From Flavobacterium jejuense (GTDB lineage Bacteria; Bacteroidota; Bacteroidia; Flavobacteriales; Flavobacteriaceae): a stretch of DNA of 64,000 bases. Below are positions 1 to 9,336 of the stretch, one piece after another. How positions within the stretch are numbered: position 1 is the first letter of the stretch; each line of letters begins with the position of its first letter. The notes below the pieces were generated by a model that saw nothing but the letters and a program-made list of their open reading frames with translations, was not told the origin of the DNA and ran no database searches. A program made the translations under genes and the position numbers. The DNA lies in assembly GCF_006491595.2 (NCBI RefSeq), contig NZ_VEVQ02000011.1, positions 1 through 64,000 of the forward strand. Reading direction: 5' to 3'.

Positions 1-12
1 AAGGTATTTGTA

Positions 13-73
13 AACTTTAACAAGAACGGCAGAAAAGTTGTATCCAACTATACAATGATCGGTCGTATATTTG
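13..73 (+). promoter_or_regulatory. Promoter of small RNA copy 1 with conserved upstream element
   Basis: A perfect Bacteroidota -7 box TATATTTG lies at 66-73. About 36 bases upstream of it (13-48, beginning AACTTTAACAAG and ending GTATCCAAC) recur almost unchanged before three more copies near 2.3-2.6 kb. The sequence between the element and the -7 box varies, so the element is conserved for its own sake. It may bind a regulator or contain the -33 region. Confidence 0.7.
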
Positions 74-77
74 TATT

Positions 78-146
78 GGTTAATAGCAGTAATTTTTTCT
101 ACTCGAGAAAAGTTTAAAAGTCGAAGTATTCACTTCGGCTTTTTTT
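78..146 (+). ncRNA. Small two-hairpin RNA, copy 1 of 4
   Basis: The predicted transcript starts about five bases after the -7 box with GGTTAATAGCAG, identical or nearly so in all four copies. A first hairpin pairs TTTTCT (95-100) with AGAAAA (106-111). The terminator hairpin pairs GTCGAAGT (120-127) with ACTTCGGC (132-139) and is followed by seven T. There is no convincing reading frame. The two stems differ between copies with compensating changes, which supports a structured RNA. Its function is unknown; the unpaired 5' end could act as an antisense seed. Comparison with the Rfam Flavo-1 family would show whether it is already described. Confidence 0.6.
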
Positions 147-174
147 ATTAGATTAGCATTTTTAATTTAATAGT

Positions 175-2260
175 ATGAGTACCTCCATTACAACACCTAA
201 ACCTGATCATTTTCCAAAAGATTTAACCCAACTATCTAAATCTTATATTTTCAAAGCAACTATAGCTATTTTATCCATTTTGTTGTTTTTTACCTTGTAT
301 GTTTTATTAATAGCAAGCTTATTTTACCTTGTTTTTTTAGCTTTTACTTACCAGATCGAACATATTAATAAGTTAACTATTTTAATTAAACTGGGAGCAA
401 TTGCAGGTTCCGTAATGTTGGCTTTATTTACATTAAAGTTTGTATTCAAATTAAAAAACCATAAACCAGATAATCGGGTAAAGCTAGATAAAAGAGAAAA
501 TGAAGAATTATTTGCTTTTATTGATGAAATATGTAAAAGCACAGGAGCTCCAAAACCTAAAAATATTTATGTAGATCCAGATGTAAATGCCTATGTATCC
601 TATACAAATGTTTGGTTGAGTTTGTTTTTGCCTACAAGAAAAGAATTAACCCTTGGTTTAGGGTTTAGTAAGTAGTCTTAACTTAAGTGAGTTTAAAGCT
701 GTAGTAGCACATGAATTTGGTCATTTCGCTCAAAAAAGCATGAAAATAGGGAGTTATATTCATAGTGCTAACACAATAATTCATGACATGATTTTTAGTA
801 GAGATAAATGGGATGAGATATTAGATCAATGGAGAAATTCAGATATTCGATTATCAGCCACAGCATGGATAATTACTCCAGTTATTTGGTGTATTAGACA
901 ACTACTTATGCTTTTTTATACCATGTTAAACATGATGCATTCGCTATTGTCTAGAGAAATGGAATTTAATGCTGATAAAGTTGCAGTTAAAGTTGCAGGA
1001 AGTGATGCTATAGTTTCTGCTTTATGGAAATTAGAATATGGTTATAATAATTGGAATACAATAATTAATAATGCTTTCCATGCTTCTAAAAAAGAAGTGT
1101 TCTCAAAAAACTTATATCATCATAAAAATATATCATTAGAAAAGGAGAAAGATAATATGAATTTACTTTTAAATAGTCTACCTGCAGACACTAATGGCTC
1201 TAAAATTTTTTTTTCTAGTGCTGAAAATGCTAAAGTGAGTATGTATGCAAGTCATCCTTCTAATGATTTAAGAGAGAAAAATGCAAAAACACCTTTTTTG
1301 CCATGTGATATTGATGAAAGAAGCCCATGGATTTTATTTGCAAATAAAAATGAAATTCAAGAAAAGTTAACTTACTTAGTTTATGAAAAATATATAAATA
1401 AGAAACCTACTCAGTTTAATGAAGAATCAGATTTTCAAACTTTTTTAGAGGCTGAATCATTAGAAAAAGAATTGTTTGAAGAGTATGAGAATACTTTTCA
1501 AAATAGATTTATAACAATGCTTTCTCCAAATGAGATTACTCTTAAAGAATTGATGAAGAGTAGTTTATATGATTTGAAACAGGAGTTAAAAACGCTTATG
1601 ATTCCTGTTAAGGAAATTGAATCTTTGATGATTAAAGCTAGTGAAATTGCAGCAGGTACTACTAAAGAGAAAACCTTATTTTATAAAGAGAAAACCTATA
1701 CTAAAAAAGAGATTGGAACTGTATATAATCTTTTAACTGAAGATAGAGAGCAATTATTTACCACTACTTTTAAAAAATGGGATGAAAAATTTTTAGTTTA
1801 CTTTTATCAATTAGCCAAGAGTAAAAATCAAGAAGAAGGTTTATTGAAATTATATATTCAACAACAAAGAATTATAACTCTTTTTCAATATTTAATATCT
1901 TGTAAAAATGAAATACTTTATAAAATTAACCAATTACAAAGTTTAGGAGAGTACACACAAACTATGGTGGATAATTTGGCTCACGAAATAAAAGATATTG
2001 TAAAACAAATTAATTCTAGACTATTAGATTTTTATGCGATAGAATTTGTAAAGCTACCCAATATTGAAAATATTGATGAATTAAAGAAAGCCTTGTTTGA
2101 TGATGGAATGATTAATGAAGAAAACGGGAGAATTTTTGAAAATAATGGTGTTAATAGAATAATTACAGCTATCGATAACGGAATTAGTAATTGTAATAGA
2201 ATTGAAAATAAAAATCTTGAGCAAATTTTAAAAACACACAAAGATTTGCAAAAGAATTAA
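175..2260 (+). pseudogene. M48-family membrane zinc metallopeptidase, frameshifted
   Basis: The first part (175-675) has two hydrophobic segments and ends at TAG in the sequence GGG TTT AGT AAG TAG. The second part is in another frame and runs from about 667 to 2260. Read in that frame, the bases before its first ATG at 740 encode SLNLSEFKAVVAHEFGHFAQ. The zinc motif HEFGH is therefore at 710-724, outside any ORF that begins at an ATG. A single extra T in the run at 664-666 explains the break: without it the protein reads GLGLVSSLNLSEF. A possible third zinc ligand lies in SREMEFNADKVA. M48 peptidases of this type are integral membrane proteases. The rest of the gene shows no decay, so this is either a recent mutation or a sequencing error. 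A programmed frameshift is unlikely because no classical slippery site is seen. Confidence 0.75.
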
Positions 2261-2313
2261 CAAAAACGGAAGAAAAGCTGTATCCAACTTAACAAAAGAA
2301 ACTTCTATATTTG
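2255..2313 (+). promoter_or_regulatory. Promoter of small RNA copy 2
   Basis: The -7 box TATATTTG is at 2306-2313. The conserved upstream element begins at 2255 and overlaps the stop codon of the M48 gene (2258-2260). The arrangement matches copy 1. Confidence 0.65.
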
Positions 2314-2317
2314 TATT

Positions 2318-2396
2318 AGTTAATAGCAGTAATTTTTCCAAATTAAGGAAAGGGTAAAAATTATTAGGCCGAATATCTCATTTTCGGCCTTTTTTT
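2318..2396 (+). ncRNA. Small two-hairpin RNA, copy 2 of 4
   Basis: The 5' end reads AGTTAATAGCAGTAA. The first hairpin pairs TTTCC (2335-2339) with GGAAA (2347-2351), and the longer pairing TAATTTTT with AAAAATTA is also possible. The terminator pairs AGGCCGAA (2366-2373) with TTCGGCCT (2383-2390) and is followed by T residues. Both stems differ from copy 1 but keep their pairing. Confidence 0.6.
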
Positions 2397-2416
2397 ATGC
2401 CTAAAATGAGGATAAA

Positions 2417-2476
2417 ACTTTAACAAGAAAGGCAAATAAATTGTACACAACTTAACACCTTATGAACGTATCTTTG
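2417..2476 (+). promoter_or_regulatory. Promoter of small RNA copy 3
   Basis: The -7 box TATCTTTG is at 2469-2476. The conserved upstream element AACTTTAACAAG begins at 2417 and ends in ACACAACTTAACA. This is the most diverged upstream copy. Confidence 0.6.
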
Positions 2477-2480
2477 GTGT

Positions 2481-2561
2481 TAGTTAATAGCAGTAAATTT
2501 TCCAAATTAGGGAAAAGGGTAAAAATTAAAAGGTCGAATTATCTCATTTCGGCCTTTTTTT
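2481..2561 (+). ncRNA. Small two-hairpin RNA, copy 3 of 4
   Basis: The conserved start is TTAGTTAATAGCAGTAA. The first hairpin, TTTTCC with GGGAAAA, resembles copy 2. The terminator pairs AGGTCGAA (2531-2538) with TTCGGCCT (2548-2555), including one G-T pair, and is followed by seven T. Confidence 0.6.
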
Positions 2562-2586
2562 ATATCAAAAAGTCAAAAAAAGACAA

Positions 2587-2647
2587 AACTTTAACAAGAA
2601 AGGCAGAAAAGCTGTATCCAGTTTAACAATAGCAAATCGTATGTTTG
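2587..2647 (+). promoter_or_regulatory. Promoter of small RNA copy 4
   Basis: The -7 box TATGTTTG is at 2640-2647. The upstream element AACTTTAACAAG begins at 2587 and is almost identical to that of copy 1. Confidence 0.65.
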
Positions 2648-2651
2648 TATT

Positions 2652-2720
2652 GGTTAATAGCAGTAATTTTTTCTACTCGAGAAAATTCTAAAAGCCGAAG
2701 TAAACACTTCGGCTTTTTTT
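2652..2720 (+). ncRNA. Small two-hairpin RNA, copy 4 of 4
   Basis: This copy resembles copy 1, with the start GGTTAATAGCAGTAA and a first hairpin TTTTCT/AGAAAA around CTCGAG. The terminator pairs GCCGAAGT (2694-2701) with ACTTCGGC (2706-2713) and has T at 2714-2720. The hairpin sits immediately after the stop codon of the convergent mfd gene and may also stop mfd transcription. Confidence 0.6.
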
Positions 2721-5700
2721 ATATCTTAGAAATAAGTTCCAATGCTTTGTTTATTGTTTTTACATTCTCAAAAGTTAGTAACAATCTTAACCCACTTTTT
2801 GTTTGTTTTTCTTTCATTTTACAAATGTTTCCATTTTGTTGTACAAATTGTACTACTTTCATAAAACGATTACTTTGGTAGAAATTACTTTGTTGGTCAC
2901 TTATAAAATAGCCAATCATTTTACCTTGCTTAATTACTATTTTTTCTAAACCAATAGCAGTAGCTTTCCATTTCAAACGCACACTATTCAATAAAGCAAC
3001 AGCGGGTTTTGGTAAAGCTCCAAAGCGATCTATTAATTTTTGTTCGAATTTTTCTAAGGTTGGTTCGTCTTTTATACCACTTAATTCATTGTATAAATTC
3101 AAACGTTCAGTAATATTATTAATATATTCATCTGGGAAAAGAATTTCAAAATCGGTATCAATTTGAATGTCTTTCACAAATTCTTTAGTTTCCACATCAT
3201 TATCCTGAGGATATAAATCAGCAAACTCATTTTCTTTTAATTCTTCAATAGCTTCATTCATGATTTTTTGGTAGGTATCAAAACCTATTTCATTAATAAA
3301 ACCACTTTGTTCTCCCCCTAATAAGTCTCCAGCACCACGAATTTCCAAATCTTTCATGGCAATATTAAACCCACTACCTAGTTCACTAAATTGTTCCAAA
3401 GCTTGTATGCGTTTCCTAGCATCTTCCGTCATAGCCGAATAAGGAGGAGTTATGAAATAACAAAAAGCTTTTTTATTACTTCGACCTACACGACCACGCA
3501 TTTGATGCAAATCAGATAAACCAAAATTATTGGCATTATTAATAAAAATGGTATTTGCATTTGGGACATCTAAACCACTTTCAATAATTGTTGTCGCCAC
3601 TAAAACATCAAATTCTCCTTCCATAAAAGCAAGCATTAACTCTTCAAGCTTTTTTCCATCCATTTGACCATGACCAATTCCAACTTTTGCACTAGGAACT
3701 AATCGCTGTATCATTCCAGCTACTTCTTTAATATTTTCAATTCGATTATTAATAAAAAAGACTTGTCCACCTCTTTCGATTTCATAAGAAATAGCATCAC
3801 GAATAATTTCTTCATTAAATGATACTACTTGTGTTTCTATAGGGTAACGATTTGGTGGAGGTGTGGTAATAACGGATAAATCTCTAGCTGCCATTAAAGA
3901 AAACTGTAACGTCCTAGGAATTGGAGTTGCTGTTAAAGTCAAGGTATCTACCGTTTCGGAAATAGTCTTTAATTTATCTTTTACATTTACACCAAATTTT
4001 TGTTCTTCATCTATAATTAATAAACCAAGGTCTTTAAACTTTACATTTTTATTAACCAATTGGTGTGTGCCAATAAGAATATCTAATTTACCTTCCTCAA
4101 GTTGTTCTAAGGTTTCTTTTTTTTGCTTAGCCGTTCTAAAACGATTAAGGTAACCAACAGTTACAGGTAGGTCTTTTAAACGTTCGGAAAACGTTCTGTA
4201 ATGTTGATAGGCTAAAATAGTTGTAGGAACTAAAATAGCAACTTGTTTGCTATTGTCAACTGCTTTAAAGGCAGCTCTAATAGCTACTTCTGTTTTTCCA
4301 AAACCCACATCTCCACAAACCAATCGATCCATAGGTTTGTCGCTCTCCATATCCATTTTTACATCGTGTGTAGCAGTAATTTGATCAGGAGTGTCTTCAT
4401 ATATAAAAGAACTTTCTAATTCTTTTTGTAAATAACTATCAGGTGCATAAGCATAGCCTTTTTCTAACTTTCGTTTTGCGTATAATTGAATAAGGTTAAA
4501 GGCAATGTGTTTTACTCTTGCTTTTGTTTTTTGTTTTAAAGCTTTCCAGGCATTGCTACCTAATTTATATATTTTTGGTGGAGCTCCATCTTTGCCATTG
4601 TATTTGGATATTTTATGTAAAGAATGAATGCTTACATAAACAATATCATTATCGGCATAAACGAGTTTTATAGCTTCTTGCTTTTTACCTTCAACATCTA
4701 TTTTTTGTAAACCACCAAATTTTCCAATACCATGATCTATATGGGTTACATAATCACCAACTGAAAGTGAGGTTAACTCTTTTAAAGTGATGGTTTGCTT
4801 TTTAGAATAGCCATTTTTAATACTGAACTTATGATAACGTTCAAAAATTTGATGATCAGTATAACAAGCGACCTGTAATTCTTCATCTAAGAAGCCTTGG
4901 AACAAAGGAAAAACAATAGTTTTATATTGTTTGCGAGTAGTTTCATGTTGTTCGGAGTCAATATCTTCAAAAATATCATGAAAACGGGCAGCCTGATTAT
5001 CATTGGAACAAAATAAATAATTGGTAATATGATTGGCATGATTGTCACTCAAATTATTTAGAAGCAAATCAAATTGCTTATTAAATGAAGGTTGTGGCTG
5101 GATATGAAATTCAAATTTTGTATCTGACTTAAAAAGTGGTTTTGTATGTAACTCTACAATTGAAAAATCTAAAGCTTTGTGTAAAAATTGTTTTTCGTTT
5201 AGAAACAACTCTTCTGGTTTGGCATGTTTAATATCTGTAGAAAGTTTACTAAAGGCTTCGTTGGCTTTGTCGAATAATTTATTTAAATGTTGGCCAAGTG
5301 CTTCTGTATTTTGGATAAAAAGCACTGTTTTTTCATTAATGTAGTCTAAGAAACTTTCTCTGCTTTCTTCCAAAAGTTTGTTTTCAACATTTGGAATAAT
5401 ACTAATTTTTTTCAGTTTTTCAACTGATAATTGGGTTTCTACGTCAAAACTTCTAATGCTATCCACTTCGTTACCAAAAAATTCTATACGATAAGGATGA
5501 TCATTGGAAAACGAGAAAACATCTACAATTCCACCACGAACTGAAAATTCTCCTGGTTCTGTAACAAAATCGACTCTTTTAAAATTGTATTCAAATAGAG
5601 TTTCATTAATAAAATCGATAGAAACTTTATCGTTTACACTTAGTTTTAAGGTGTTTTTTTCTAATTCTCTACGTGTTACTACTTTTTCAAAAATAGCATC

Positions 5701-6072
5701 AACATAGGAAACAATTATTGCAGGTTTTTTTCTAGAATTTATTCGGTTTAAAACTTCTGCTCTTAGTAGTATATTAGCGTTATCTGTTTCTTCAATTTGA
5801 TAAGGTCTTCTATAAGAACCTGGATAAAACAAGACATCTTGATCGTTTATAAGTTGTTCTAAATCGTTTAAATAATAAGCAGCTTCTTCTTTATCATTAA
5901 AAAGCAACAAAAAAGGCAATTCCGATTTTTTAAAAATAGCATCAACTACAAATGAAAATGACGAGCCTATAAGTCCAGTTACATTTACTTTTTTTCGATT
6001 TAAGATACATTCAGAAATTTGAGAAATTTTTGGTTGTTTCTCATATTTTTGTATTATTTCAGAAGCTTTCAA
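2719..6072 (-). CDS. mfd: Transcription-repair coupling factor Mfd
   Basis: Mfd displaces RNA polymerase stalled at DNA lesions and recruits UvrA for nucleotide excision repair. The 1117-residue protein has a UvrB-like N-terminal region, a CarD-like RNA polymerase-interacting domain (GDYVTHIDHGIGKFGGLQ), and a RecG-like helicase with Walker A GDVGFGKTEVA, DEEQKFG and TATPIPRTLQ. The TRCF C-terminal domain follows. The length is normal for the family. No ATG exists in frame upstream of the conserved region, so the best start is TTG at 6072 (reading KASEIIQKYEKQP after the initiator). The lipoprotein gene ends 21 bp upstream on the same strand, so the two are probably co-transcribed. Confidence 0.97.
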   Translation of the reverse strand: MKASEIIQKYEKQPKISQISECILNRKKVNVTGLIGSSFSFVVDAIFKKSELPFLLLFNDKEEAAYYLNDLEQLINDQDVLFYPGSYRRPYQIEETDNANILLRAEVLNRINSRKKPAIIVSYVDAIFEKVVTRRELEKNTLKLSVNDKVSIDFINETLFEYNFKRVDFVTEPGEFSVRGGIVDVFSFSNDHPYRIEFFGNEVDSIRSFDVETQLSVEKLKKISIIPNVENKLLEESRESFLDYINEKTVLFIQNTEALGQHLNKLFDKANEAFSKLSTDIKHAKPEELFLNEKQFLHKALDFSIVELHTKPLFKSDTKFEFHIQPQPSFNKQFDLLLNNLSDNHANHITNYLFCSNDNQAARFHDIFEDIDSEQHETTRKQYKTIVFPLFQGFLDEELQVACYTDHQIFERYHKFSIKNGYSKKQTITLKELTSLSVGDYVTHIDHGIGKFGGLQKIDVEGKKQEAIKLVYADNDIVYVSIHSLHKISKYNGKDGAPPKIYKLGSNAWKALKQKTKARVKHIAFNLIQLYAKRKLEKGYAYAPDSYLQKELESSFIYEDTPDQITATHDVKMDMESDKPMDRLVCGDVGFGKTEVAIRAAFKAVDNSKQVAILVPTTILAYQHYRTFSERLKDLPVTVGYLNRFRTAKQKKETLEQLEEGKLDILIGTHQLVNKNVKFKDLGLLIIDEEQKFGVNVKDKLKTISETVDTLTLTATPIPRTLQFSLMAARDLSVITTPPPNRYPIETQVVSFNEEIIRDAISYEIERGGQVFFINNRIENIKEVAGMIQRLVPSAKVGIGHGQMDGKKLEELMLAFMEGEFDVLVATTIIESGLDVPNANTIFINNANNFGLSDLHQMRGRVGRSNKKAFCYFITPPYSAMTEDARKRIQALEQFSELGSGFNIAMKDLEIRGAGDLLGGEQSGFINEIGFDTYQKIMNEAIEELKENEFADLYPQDNDVETKEFVKDIQIDTDFEILFPDEYINNITERLNLYNELSGIKDEPTLEKFEQKLIDRFGALPKPAVALLNSVRLKWKATAIGLEKIVIKQGKMIGYFISDQQSNFYQSNRFMKVVQFVQQNGNICKMKEKQTKSGLRLLLTFENVKTINKALELISKI

Positions 6073-6093
6073 GTCTTTTTTGTATGTTTAAAA

Positions 6094-6732
6094 TTAAATA
6101 GAATCTTTTTGTTCAATTTCTAGTGGTTGATTTTTGTCATTTTCTATCACCTTTTCTTGAAACTTTTTATTAGCTAATCGTGTAGTATCTAATGCTCGAA
6201 TCATAACGTCTTCACCTACTTCCTTTGGAATGGCTTTTTTTATTATAATTTCGTCCCATTGGGTATAAACTCCTTTTATTTCTTCATTAATTTCAGTGAT
6301 TAAAGAAAGTATTCTTTTTTCTGGAATTTCCTCCAAATGAATGAATGTATCTAACGATTTAATTTTGGTGTTTAAAGTCACTAAACGGCTTCTTACTTGG
6401 GGAATATTGAAATTTTCTGGTACACTTAAAGTTAAACTGTCTGCTCTTTTTGAAACCGTTTTTACCTTTAATTGAAAAGCGAGTAAAGATGTCTTTGGCT
6501 TCTCTTTAAGTTCTCTTTTAAATTGTTCCCATTCATTCCATTCTTCAATGGTTTTGTTAACTTCTGGTTTTGCGTCAGGAAAAATAAACGACCATTTTTT
6601 GGAGATGGTTTTAAAAACAGCTTCTTTCTTTTCTGCTAATTTTAAAGATTCTTCATTTTGTTTTGAATAATCATTACAAGAAATTAAACTTAAAAAAAGG
6701 ATAAATAGAGCGACTATATATTTCATTTTCAT
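6094..6732 (-). CDS. Predicted lipoprotein of unknown function
   Basis: The 212-residue product begins with a lipoprotein signal peptide, a hydrophobic stretch followed by the lipobox LISC, with cysteine at residue 19. The remainder is charged and mainly helical, with predicted coiled-coil character and no recognised domain. It is transcribed toward mfd with a 21-bp gap, and a -7 box TATTTTTG on the minus strand lies just upstream of its ATG. It is probably anchored in the periplasm or outer membrane. Nothing in the sequence links it functionally to DNA repair. Confidence 0.8.
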   Translation of the reverse strand: MKMKYIVALFILFLSLISCNDYSKQNEESLKLAEKKEAVFKTISKKWSFIFPDAKPEVNKTIEEWNEWEQFKRELKEKPKTSLLAFQLKVKTVSKRADSLTLSVPENFNIPQVRSRLVTLNTKIKSLDTFIHLEEIPEKRILSLITEINEEIKGVYTQWDEIIIKKAIPKEVGEDVMIRALDTTRLANKKFQEKVIENDKNQPLEIEQKDSI

Positions 6733-6744
6733 TTATAATTAGAA

Positions 6745-6752
6745 CAAAAATA
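6745..6752 (-). promoter_or_regulatory. -7 box for the lipoprotein-mfd unit
   Basis: CAAAAATA on the plus strand reads TATTTTTG on the minus strand, 13 bases before the ATG, and fits TAnnTTTG. Confidence 0.5.
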
Positions 6753-6851
6753 CTAATGTTTGTTTAAAGTAAAATTTATTTATTTATTTTCTTAACATTT
6801 CTAACTAGAAATAATTTAATTAAAATAAATAATTCATCCTTACGAAAACCT

Positions 6852-6859
6852 TATATTTG
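6852..6859 (+). promoter_or_regulatory. -7 box for the threonine dehydrogenase-like gene
   Basis: TATATTTG is a perfect match to TAnnTTTG and would give a leader of about 15 bases before the ATG at 6881. Confidence 0.65.
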
Positions 6860-6880
6860 TTCCTTAATTTCATTTAAAGC

Positions 6881-7831
6881 ATGGATACAAAGGTTTTAAT
6901 AATTGGTGCTTGTGGACAAATTGGTACCGAACTTACAGCGAAACTAAGAGCAACTTATGGTGTTGAGAATGTAGTTGCCTCTGATATTAGAAAACTAGAA
7001 AATGACGTTGTGAACAACGGTATATTTGAAGTAGTAAATGCTTTAGATTACAATCAGATAGAACATTTGATTGAAAAATATGAAATTACAGATGTGTATT
7101 TAATGGCAGCTTTGCTTTCGGCTACAGCCGAAAAAAATCCTGCTTTTGCATGGGATTTGAATATGAATTCGCTTTTTCATGTTTTAAATTTAGCCAAAGC
7201 TGAAAAAATAAAAAAAATATTTTGGCCATCCAGTATTGCTGTTTTTGGACCAACGACTCCTTCCCACAACACACCTCAATATACCATTATGGAACCTACA
7301 ACGGTTTATGGTATTTCTAAACAAACTGGTGAAAGATGGTGTGAGTACTATAATAAGCAATACGGTGTAGATGTTAGAAGTATTCGCTATCCAGGATTAA
7401 TTAGTTGGAGTACAGAACCAGGAGGAGGAACTACAGATTATGCTGTGGATATTTATCACAAAGCGATTACAGAAGGGAAGTTTACCAGCTTTTTATCTGA
7501 AGACACTGGATTGCCAATGATGTATATGGATGATGCTATAAAAGCTACCATAAGTATTATGCAAGCTCCAGAAGAACAAATAAAAATACGTTCTTCTTAT
7601 AATTTAGCCGCAATGAGTTTCACTCCAAAACAGATTGCAACGGAAATAAAAAAGCATTACCCTAATTTTACTATCGATTATGATCCAGATTTTAGACAAA
7701 AAATTGCTGATAGCTGGCCAGAAAGTATAGACGATTCTTTAGCAAGAGAAGATTGGGGTTGGAAAAACGATTATACGATTGAAAATATGACAGTAGAAAT
7801 GTTTGAAATGCTTACAAAAAACGTTTATTAG
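6881..7831 (+). CDS. NAD-dependent epimerase/dehydratase, probable L-threonine 3-dehydrogenase
   Basis: The 316-residue protein is an extended short-chain dehydrogenase. It has the Rossmann glycine motif GACGQIG at residues 9-15 and an acidic residue at the end of strand 2 (ASDIR), which favours NAD. The active-site features are a serine in WPSSIAVFGP and YGISK for Tyr-x-x-x-Lys. The sequence resembles the SDR-type L-threonine dehydrogenases known from Flavobacterium, which oxidise threonine to 2-amino-3-oxobutyrate. A sugar-nucleotide epimerase role is possible but less likely given the length and motif context. It is a single-gene transcription unit. Confidence 0.85.
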   Translation: MDTKVLIIGACGQIGTELTAKLRATYGVENVVASDIRKLENDVVNNGIFEVVNALDYNQIEHLIEKYEITDVYLMAALLSATAEKNPAFAWDLNMNSLFHVLNLAKAEKIKKIFWPSSIAVFGPTTPSHNTPQYTIMEPTTVYGISKQTGERWCEYYNKQYGVDVRSIRYPGLISWSTEPGGGTTDYAVDIYHKAITEGKFTSFLSEDTGLPMMYMDDAIKATISIMQAPEEQIKIRSSYNLAAMSFTPKQIATEIKKHYPNFTIDYDPDFRQKIADSWPESIDDSLAREDWGWKNDYTIENMTVEMFEMLTKNVY

Positions 7832-7918
7832 TTAAATAAATCTTTTTTTTAAATACTGATACACTAAAAATACTTTTTTTTAGTTTTTAAACATAAGCAA
7901 ACAAAAAACTAAAACAAA

Positions 7919-9331
7919 ATGAAGTTACTTTTACAATTGAAACGCATTTCTGCGTTGGCAATTGCTATTTCTTTTAATAGCATTTGTGCACAAACTCAAC
8001 CCTTTCCCGCAAATCTTACTTTTTCAAATGGCTTAATGGCAACCAATAAGAGTGATGTAGATGCAACTGCAAGTTACGATATTTGGAAGACTAATTTTAT
8101 TGAGAGTTGTTCCAATGGTCGTTACAGAGTGAAATTTGATAATCCTTCAGAAACGGTATCTGAAGGAATAGGATATGGCATGTTACTAACGGTTTATAAA
8201 GCGGATAAAGTTACTTTTGACGGGCTTTGGAATTATTACAAAGACAACCGTAATTCTAATGGTGTGATGAACTGGAAAATTAGTGGTTGTTCTGGAGCCA
8301 TAGGTCAAAATGGAGCTACTGATGCTGAACTAGATGTTGCAATGGCATTAATTGTTGCGGATTATCAATGGGGAAGCACAGGAACTATTAATTATAGAGG
8401 AGATGCCGAAATCTTAATTGCGGCCATAAAAGCACATGAAGTGGAAGCGAATACTTATGTTTTAAAGCCTGGAGATATGTTTGGAGGAAGCTCACTCACA
8501 AATCCTTCTTATTTTGCCCCTGCTTATTATAGAGCCTATGGTGCTTTTACAAATGATAGTGCTTTTTGGAATGCTGTCGCGGCTAAATCCTATACGGTAA
8601 TTAATGCTAATCTTACTCAGAATAATGCCGTTGGTGGTTTAGTGTCAGATTGGTGTCAAAGTTCAGGAGCTTACTCTAATGAAGCTGGTGGTTATGCAAA
8701 TGGGGGTCAAAAATACACTTATGATGCTGCACGTACTCCATGGAGAATTGTAGTTGATTATGTTTGGTTTGGTGACAATACAGGGAAAGTTTATGCTAAA
8801 AAATGTTCAGATTTTGTAAGAGTAAACCTTGGAGGAACGGCCAACATAAAAGATGGATATAATCAAGATGGAACTTTAGCTGGGCAATGGCATAATGCTA
8901 CTTTTGTAGGAGCATTTGCTTGTGCCGCAATGGCTGGAGAAGATCAAACTCATTTAGATGCTTCTTATACCGATTTAAAAAATCTTAATGAACCAAATAG
9001 TTATTTTAATCATACCTTAAAAACGATATATCAGTTTTTATTGACAGGAAACTTTTACTTGCCTCCTAATGCTACACTTTCTAATGACACTTTTGCTGCT
9101 AATGGGTTGGAAGTTTCAGTATATCCCAATCCTTCGAATGGAAGTTTTATAGTTGCAGCTCCTATAGCTTCTTCTATATGTGTTGTAGATGTACACGGAA
9201 AGGTCATTTTAGAAAAAAACACTTCGGATTTATCAAGCACAATTGATATGAATGCACAAGCTCCAGGCTTATACTTGGTGAAAATTGTAAATGAAGACAA
9301 GCAAGCGTTTAGAAAAATTGTGATTAATTAA
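7919..9331 (+). CDS. Secreted GH8 family glycosidase with T9SS sorting domain
   Basis: The 470-residue protein has a signal peptide ending near residue 24 (SICAQ), a glycoside hydrolase family 8 catalytic domain (about 30-370) and a C-terminal type A T9SS sorting domain. Family motifs include SEGIGYGMLL with the likely acid catalyst Glu82, and GATDAELDVAMAL with conserved aspartates at about 135 and 139. GH8 enzymes are endo-acting inverting glucanases, xylanases or chitosanases; substrate cannot be decided here. The tail has YPNPSNGSF followed by GLYLVKI, as in proteins exported and anchored by the gliding-associated T9SS. The gene stands alone between opposing or unrelated genes. Confidence 0.92.
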   Translation: MKLLLQLKRISALAIAISFNSICAQTQPFPANLTFSNGLMATNKSDVDATASYDIWKTNFIESCSNGRYRVKFDNPSETVSEGIGYGMLLTVYKADKVTFDGLWNYYKDNRNSNGVMNWKISGCSGAIGQNGATDAELDVAMALIVADYQWGSTGTINYRGDAEILIAAIKAHEVEANTYVLKPGDMFGGSSLTNPSYFAPAYYRAYGAFTNDSAFWNAVAAKSYTVINANLTQNNAVGGLVSDWCQSSGAYSNEAGGYANGGQKYTYDAARTPWRIVVDYVWFGDNTGKVYAKKCSDFVRVNLGGTANIKDGYNQDGTLAGQWHNATFVGAFACAAMAGEDQTHLDASYTDLKNLNEPNSYFNHTLKTIYQFLLTGNFYLPPNATLSNDTFAANGLEVSVYPNPSNGSFIVAAPIASSICVVDVHGKVILEKNTSDLSSTIDMNAQAPGLYLVKIVNEDKQAFRKIVIN

Positions 9332-9336
9332 AACGA

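Noticed and set aside
5504..5707. Open frames opposite mfd and other long genes
   Set aside because: They lie antisense to strongly conserved coding sequence and encode no recognisable domain.
7863..7884. AT-only inverted repeat ACTAAAAA/TTTTTAGT before the GH8 gene as a terminator
   Set aside because: The stem contains almost no G-C pairs and could arise by chance in this base composition.
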